Below, piece by piece: positions 58,786 to 64,000 of a DNA stretch of 64,000 nt. Position 1 is the stretch's first letter, and every line of letters starts with the position of its first letter. The translations under genes were made by a program, and so were the position numbers. The notes below the pieces were generated by a model. It searched no databases and was not told where the DNA came from. It was given only the letters and a program-made list of their open reading frames with translations. The stretch is from Tachypleus tridentatus. Its lineage: Eukaryota; Arthropoda; Merostomata; Xiphosura; Limulidae. The stretch spans positions 153,013,592-153,077,591 of the forward strand of contig NC_134832.1 of NCBI RefSeq assembly GCF_004210375.1. Reading direction: 5' to 3'.

Positions 58786-61700
58786 GAAAGTACCACAAGA
58801 CACCTTCTGTAGATAATAAATCTGACACTTAAAGAAAGTACCACAATACACCTTCTGTAGATAATAAATCTGACACTTAAAGAAAGTACCACAAGACACC
58901 TTCTGTAGATAATAAATCTGACACTTAAAGAAAGTACCACAATACACCTTCTGTAGATAATAAATCTGACACTTAAAGAAAGTACCACAAGACACCTTCT
59001 GTAGATAATAAATCTGACACTTAAAGAAAGTACCACAAGACACCTTCTGTAGATAATAAATCTGACACTTAAAGAAAGCACCACAATACACCTTCTGTAG
59101 ATAATAAATCTGACACTTAAAGAAAGTACCACAAGACACCTTCTGTAGATAATAAATCTGACACTTAAAGAAAGTACCACAATACACCTTCTGTAGATAA
59201 TAAATCTGACACTTAAAGAAAGTACCACAAGACACCTTCTGTAGATAATAAATCTGACACTTAAAGAAAGTACCACAAGACACCTTCTGTAGATTATAAA
59301 TCTGACACTTAAAGAAAGTACCACAATACACCTTCTGTAGATAATAAATCTGACACGTAAAGAAAGTACCACAAGACACCTTCTGTAGATAATAAATCTG
59401 ACACTTAAAGAAAGTACCACAAGACACCTTCTGTAGATAATAAATCTGACACTTAAAGAAAGTACCACAAGACACCTTCTGTAGATAATAAATCTGACAC
59501 TTAAAGAAAGTACCACAAGACACCTTCTGCAGATAATAAATCTGACACTTAAAGAAAGTACAACAAGACACCTTCTGCAGATAATAAATCTGACACTTAA
59601 AGAAAGTACCACAAGACACCTTCTGTAGATTATAAATCTGACACTTAAAGAAAGTACCACAATACACCTTCTGTAGATAATAAATCTGACACTTAAAGAA
59701 AGTACCACAATACACCTTCTGTAGATAATAAATCTGACACTTAAAGAAAGTACCACAATACACCTTCTGTAGATAATAAATCTGACACTTAAAGAAAGTG
59801 CCACAATACACCTTCTGTAGATAATAAATCTGACACTTAAAAAAAGTACCACAATACACCTTCTGTAGATAATAAATCTGACACTTAAAGAAAGTACCAC
59901 AAGACACCTTCTGTAGATAATAAATCTGACACTTAAAGAAAGTACCACAATACACCTTCTGTAGATAATAAATCTGACACTTAAAGAAAGTACCACAAGA
60001 CACCTTCTGTAGATAAAATTTGACACTTAAAGAAAGTACCACAAGACACCTTCTGTAGATAATAAATCTGACACTTAAAGAAAGTACCACAAGACACCTT
60101 CTGTAGATAATAAATCTGACACTTAAAGAAAGTACAACAAGACACCTTCTGTAGATAATAAATCTGACACTTAAAGAAAGTACCACAATACACCTTCTGT
60201 AGATAATAAATCTGACACTTAAAGAAAGTACCACAATACACCTCCTGTAGATAATAAATCTGACACTTAAAGAAAGTACCACAATACACCTTCTGTAGAT
60301 AATAAATCTGACACTTAAAGAAAGTACCACAATACACCTTCTGTAGATAATAAATCTGACACGTAAAGAAAGTACCACAAGACACCTTCTGTAGATAATA
60401 AATCTGACACTTAAAGAAAGTACCACAAGACACCTTCTGTAGATAATAAATCTGACACTTAAAGAAAGTACCACAAGACACCTTCTGTAGATAATAAATC
60501 TGACACTTAAAGAAAGTACCACAAGACACCTTCTGTAGATAATAAATCTGACACTTAAAGAAAGTACCACAAGACACCTTCTGCAGATAATAAATCTGAC
60601 ACTTAAAGAAAGTACAACAAGACACCTTCTGTAGATAATAAATCTGACACTTAAAGAAAGTACCACAAGACACCTTCTGTAGATTATAAATCTGACACTT
60701 AAAGAAAGTACCACAATACACCTTCTGTAGATAATAAATCTGACACTTAAAGAAAGTACCACAATACACCTTCTGTAGATAATAAATCTGACACTTAAAG
60801 AAAGTACCACAATACACATTCTGTAGATAATAAATCTGACACTTAAAGAAAGTACCACAATACACCTTCTGTAGATAATAAATCTGACACTTAAAGAAAG
60901 TACCACAAGACACCTTCTGTAGATAATAAATCTGACACTTAAAGAAAGTACCACAATACACCTTCTGTAGATAATAAATCTGACACTTAAAGAAAGTACC
61001 ACAAGACACCTTCTGTAGATAAAATTTGACACTTAAAGAAAGTACCACAAGACACCTTCTGTAGATAATAAATCTGACACTTAAAGAAAGTACCACAAGA
61101 CACCTTCTGTAGATAATAAATCTGACACTTAAAGAAAGTACCACAAGACACCTTCTGTAGATAATAAATCTGACACTTAAAGAAAGTACAACAAGACACC
61201 TTCTGTAGATAATAAATCTGACACTTAAAGAAAGTACCACAATACACCTTCTGTAGATAATAAATCTGACACTTAAAGAAAGTACCACAATACACCTTCT
61301 GTAGATAATAAATCTGACACTTAAAGAAAGTACCACAATACACCTTCTGTAGATAATAAATCTGACACTTAAAGAAAGTACCCCAATACACCTTCTGTAG
61401 ATAATAAATCTGACACTTAAAGAAAGTAACACAAGACACCTTCTGTAGATAATAAATCTGACACTTAAAGAAAGTACCACAATACACCTTCTGTAGATAA
61501 TAAATCTGACACTTAAAGAAAGTACCACAAGACACCTTCTGTAGATAAAATCTGACACTTAAAGAAAGTACCACAAGACACCTTCTGTAGATAATAAATC
61601 TGACACTTAAAGAAAGTACCACAAGACACCTTCTGTAGATAATAAATCTGACACTTAAAGAAAGTACCACAAGACACCTTCTGTAGATAATAAATCTGAC

Positions 61701-62140
61701 ACTTAAAGAAAGTACCACAAGACACCTTCTCTAGATAATAAATCTGACACGTAAAGAAAGTACCACAAGACACCTTCTGTAGATAATAAATCTGACACTT
61801 AAAGAAAGTACCACAAGACACCTTCTGTAGATAATAAATCTGACACTTAAAGAAAGCACAACAAGACACCTTCTGTAGATAATAAATCTGACACGTAAAG
61901 AAAGTACCACAAGACACCTTCTGTAGATTATAAATCTGACACTTAAAGAAAGTACCACAATACACCTTCTGTAGATAATAAATCTGACACTTAAAGAAAG
62001 CACCACAATACACCTTCTGTAGATAATAAATCTGACACTTAAAGAAAGTACCACAAGACACCTTCTGTAGATAATAAATCTAACACTTAAAGATAGTACC
62101 ACAATACACCTTCTGTAGATAATAAATTTGACACTTAAAG
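58786..62140 (-). repeat. 48-bp minisatellite, about 70 copies, from Penelope-like RT catalytic motif
   Basis: The unit on the plus strand is caccttctgtagataataaa then tctgacacttaaagaaagta and ccacaaga or ccacaata. On the minus strand TACAGAAGGT then GTATTGTGGTACTTTC aligns with a codon series for YRRYVDDTF carrying a one-base deletion and a few substitutions. The array occupies the exact position of that motif in the gene: the frame enters from WIDNCSLSVKF and exits into FLDCLTS. All minus-strand frames are open because 48 is divisible by three and the unit lacks stops; the resulting long frames (for example 58594-61032) are not genes. Three shortened units at 60011, 61017 and 61543 mark a higher-order structure. 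Confidence 0.93.
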
Positions 62141-62610
62141 AACAGTTGTCAATCCAGTTCTTTTATCGGTGACAGAGAAAACTGTTGGCAAGCGTTGGGC
62201 CAGGGTAGAAGCACAAAGCAACAATATCTATCTGCTCATATAGAGTATAGTTAAAGATGAGAAGATAGTCTTCAGTAGAGAGTTCAAGCATATATTTGAA
62301 ATCAGATTGCCAAAGTCCATTAACAATAATGTTTTTTAGTAAAGAGTTTAGACAGTTCAATATCAATGGCTTCGTTCAGAGGAGTGTTAGTAAAAACAGA
62401 AGTAAGATCGAAGTTAGCCATCACGTGATTTAAGAGGGCTAACTAGTTTAAGAAGAGTAGAAGGAATTTAGCTAAGTCGCAACTGTGAGTACCCAAAGTA
62501 GAAACCATATGTCGGAGTAGGATGTCTGGTTTGTGAAATTTCGAAAGGCCATGTAATATTTTACGTTGGAAGCCTGTAGAATATAAATTGTTGTAAATAC
62601 AATTAGAGAT
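62141..62610 (-). pseudogene. Penelope-like reverse transcriptase, part before the array
   Basis: Minus-strand readings in order: YNNLYSTGFQRKILHGLSKF then HKPDILLRHMVSTLGTHS (about 62480-62600), ANFDLTSVFTNTPLNEAID (about 62366-62422), and LYEQIDIVALCFYPGPTLAN (about 62180-62245), then NWIDNC at the array edge. HKPD, FDLTSVFTN and the YEQIDGVAMGSPLGPTLAN-like block are the successive conserved blocks of Penelope-like reverse transcriptase. Stops and a frameshift interrupt them. Confidence 0.9.
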
Positions 62611-62990
62611 AATATTTGTTTTACTTGTTTATGCTATTAGAAAGTTTCTTTAACTTGACATTTTGTGTGTCTTTGTGTCCAGCAGTTTTCTTCTCATTAT
62701 TTTTATTAATGAGATCCAAAAGAAGGTTGAAGTCCAACAATAATTTGGAGTTGAAGAGTGCAGTTAGAGATGAATTCAGTTTAGACAAGATATTATGTCT
62801 ATGTAGATGTTTCTACCTAAGATTTCATCAAGTAAGCTCTTTTAACAACTACGGTATACTATTGAGTTTGAAGGTTTCTCTTAGTAAGTGTGAACTGAGG
62901 AAACTTATTTCACAGTTGATGATTGAGTTTTGAATTACTTCAAAAACTAGGTGTCAAGATTAACTTTTTTATTTTAGATCAATTTTTCAA
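62611..62990 (-). pseudogene. Probable N-terminal part of the Penelope-like element
   Basis: It lies between the reverse transcriptase blocks and the terminal repeat at 63215-63490, where the N-terminal extension of the Penelope-like protein would be. No motif is recognisable. The plus-strand open frame 62616-62933 shows no family signature. Confidence 0.4.
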
Positions 62991-62999
62991 TAGCTCTGC

Positions 63000-63115
63000 T
63001 TGTTGTTGTGTTTCAATAAGCATAAAGCTAAACAAAAGGGTATCTGTGCTCTGCCTACCACGAGTATCGAAACCCGATTATCTAGCAGTATTAGTCCACT
63101 GACATGTTACTATGG
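63000..63115 (-). mobile_element. tRNA-derived SINE, type 2, minus strand
   Basis: Reverse complement of the family: tgtgctctgcctaccacgag then tatcgaaacccg, which is the B-box region of the type 2 SINE, and the T-rich end at 63000. It is inserted between the Penelope-like coding remains and their terminal repeat. Confidence 0.82.
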
Positions 63116-63214
63116 GATCAATAGTGATGCAGCTGTTAAGACAATCATTTCCGTATCTTTGTAGAAATATATTAATCACCTTTTCACTTTTCGGAAAAAT
63201 TATTTTACCATAAC

Positions 63215-63490
63215 AGGAACTTGATAATATGAAGCATTTATTAAACGTTTCAGTATCTTCAAAATTCCATCCTCAATAATTTAAATTAAGATACAAAACA
63301 AATAAAATAGTAATTACAATAGAAGTATATTATAATTTGTAAAACATAACTAAACAACTTTGGAATTTAAAAGTAGAACAAGAGAAAATGGGAAATATGT
63401 AGCACAAATGAAATTTTAGATTATAAAAGACTTAAATCAAATGAAAATGTGTATTGTTTAGCGATTGAAGAAGAATTTTTTGTGTATAAC
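63215..63490 (-). repeat. Penelope-associated terminal repeat, copy 2
   Basis: Collinear with 57045-57330 and in the same orientation, lying upstream (minus strand) of the Penelope-like reverse transcriptase. The two copies flank the element and its array, about 6 kb apart, like the long terminal direct repeats reported for some Penelope-like elements. Confidence 0.6.
63248..63276 (-). ncRNA. Hammerhead-like core, mutated
   Basis: The counterpart of 57088-57117. The minus strand reads TTGAGGA in place of CTGATGA, then the same GGAATTTTGAAGAT segment and GAAAC. The core is mutated, so it is presumably inactive. Confidence 0.25.
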
Positions 63491-64000
63491 GCCTAAATTA
63501 TCCTAGGTTGCTGAAGATGAAATTTTGAATATTCCAAAACATTTAATAAATGTTTCATACGATTGTGTTTTACCTTGTTATCAATTTCGATGTTTAATCG
63601 TCAGTACTTTTTATGACGACATCTAACGGCCAGGCATCAATATATTTAAAAAACATTATTTTGTGACATCGTATCAGTAACAAGTGATAGTCATATTGTA
63701 CTTGAGAAAGTTGTTTATCGTACTATGCAACGTAAACTTCAGAAATGCTTTTATAAATATTATTAGAGTAATAATTATTCTTAATATGAGTAAACAGTTA
63801 GTAGTACTACTTAACATTTTCGTTAGAGTACAGCAGTTGATAAAAGTGTAGCTGCAAGTTGTAGCGTTGCATAATAACTTTGACTTAAAAGTTTTTCGTG
63901 CTTCATTATTGAGTTTCCATTATCGTAATATTTTACAAGTAGAGGTAAGGACGTTTTTGTATACTTAGGTATTTTTAGTTGACTGATGTGAGACTAAATT
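63491..64000. other. Window end, nothing recognised
   Basis: AT-rich with a slightly CpG-richer patch around 63580-63640 (catctaacggccaggcatca). No supported feature. Confidence 0.55.

Noticed and set aside
58594..61032. 812-residue open reading frame on the minus strand (and overlapping ones of 448, 525, 243 and 182 residues)
   Set aside because: These frames are open only because the 48-bp unit is a multiple of three and has no stop in any minus-strand frame; they switch frame at the shortened units and have no start context. They are array artefacts.

Overview
This is a eukaryotic, AT-rich, intron- and repeat-dominated window. It is probably from an arthropod, most likely a chelicerate and possibly a horseshoe crab. 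Three things point that way. The single recognisable host gene is an E93/Mblk-1 (LCOR-family) transcription factor with the arthropod two-helix-turn-helix layout. The tRNA-derived SINEs resemble ones I associate with horseshoe crab sequence, which is a recollection I could not check. The transposon mix (DIRS, Penelope-like, Ty3/gypsy, hAT) also fits.

Host gene. Six coding exons of E93 lie on the + strand between 2907 and 46310. Their splice phases chain perfectly: 2112 nt of full and split codons give 703 residues plus a stop. They encode an N-terminal LERIAEE block, a CxxC block, the CtBP-binding PLDLS motif, a first pipsqueak-type HTH, two LxxLL motifs and a second pipsqueak-type HTH, then a long last exon. 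The initiator exon is not recognised and may lie upstream of the window. Introns are 3.2 to 13 kb.

Mobile elements, left to right: a DIRS-like inverted repeat (812-1142); a SINE and a degenerate DIRS-like stretch (4962-8900); a Penelope-like GIY-YIG endonuclease fragment (about 21390-21860, minus); a DIRS element with reverse transcriptase, RNase H and inverted termini (about 22430-26270); a Ty3/gypsy pol remnant (about 34300-40700, minus) split by a complete hAT element (37160-40236) with an 8-bp target duplication; a dispersed repeat family (about 19550, 40920 and 43090); tRNA-derived SINEs, one of them a head-to-tail dimer with a 12-bp target duplication (52253-52744); and a Penelope-like reverse transcriptase (58594-62610, minus).

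Tandem arrays. Twelve minisatellite arrays or short duplications (periods 33 to 100 bp) fill roughly 12 kb, about a fifth of the window. Three of them are amplified pieces of transposon coding sequence at conserved motifs: the 48-bp array (58786-62140, about 70 copies) grew from the catalytic YRRYVDD region of the Penelope-like reverse transcriptase; the 100-bp array (36071-36771) from the gypsy EVxxFLGLCSY thumb motif; and the 43-bp array (about 38990-39705) from the zinc-finger segment of the hAT transposase. The 48-bp array also shows a higher-order pattern of about 1006 bp. This recurrent motif-seeded expansion is the most unusual feature here.

Beyond the E93 stop (46311 onward) I find no further host gene; the rest is 3' UTR, SINEs, arrays and transposon remains.
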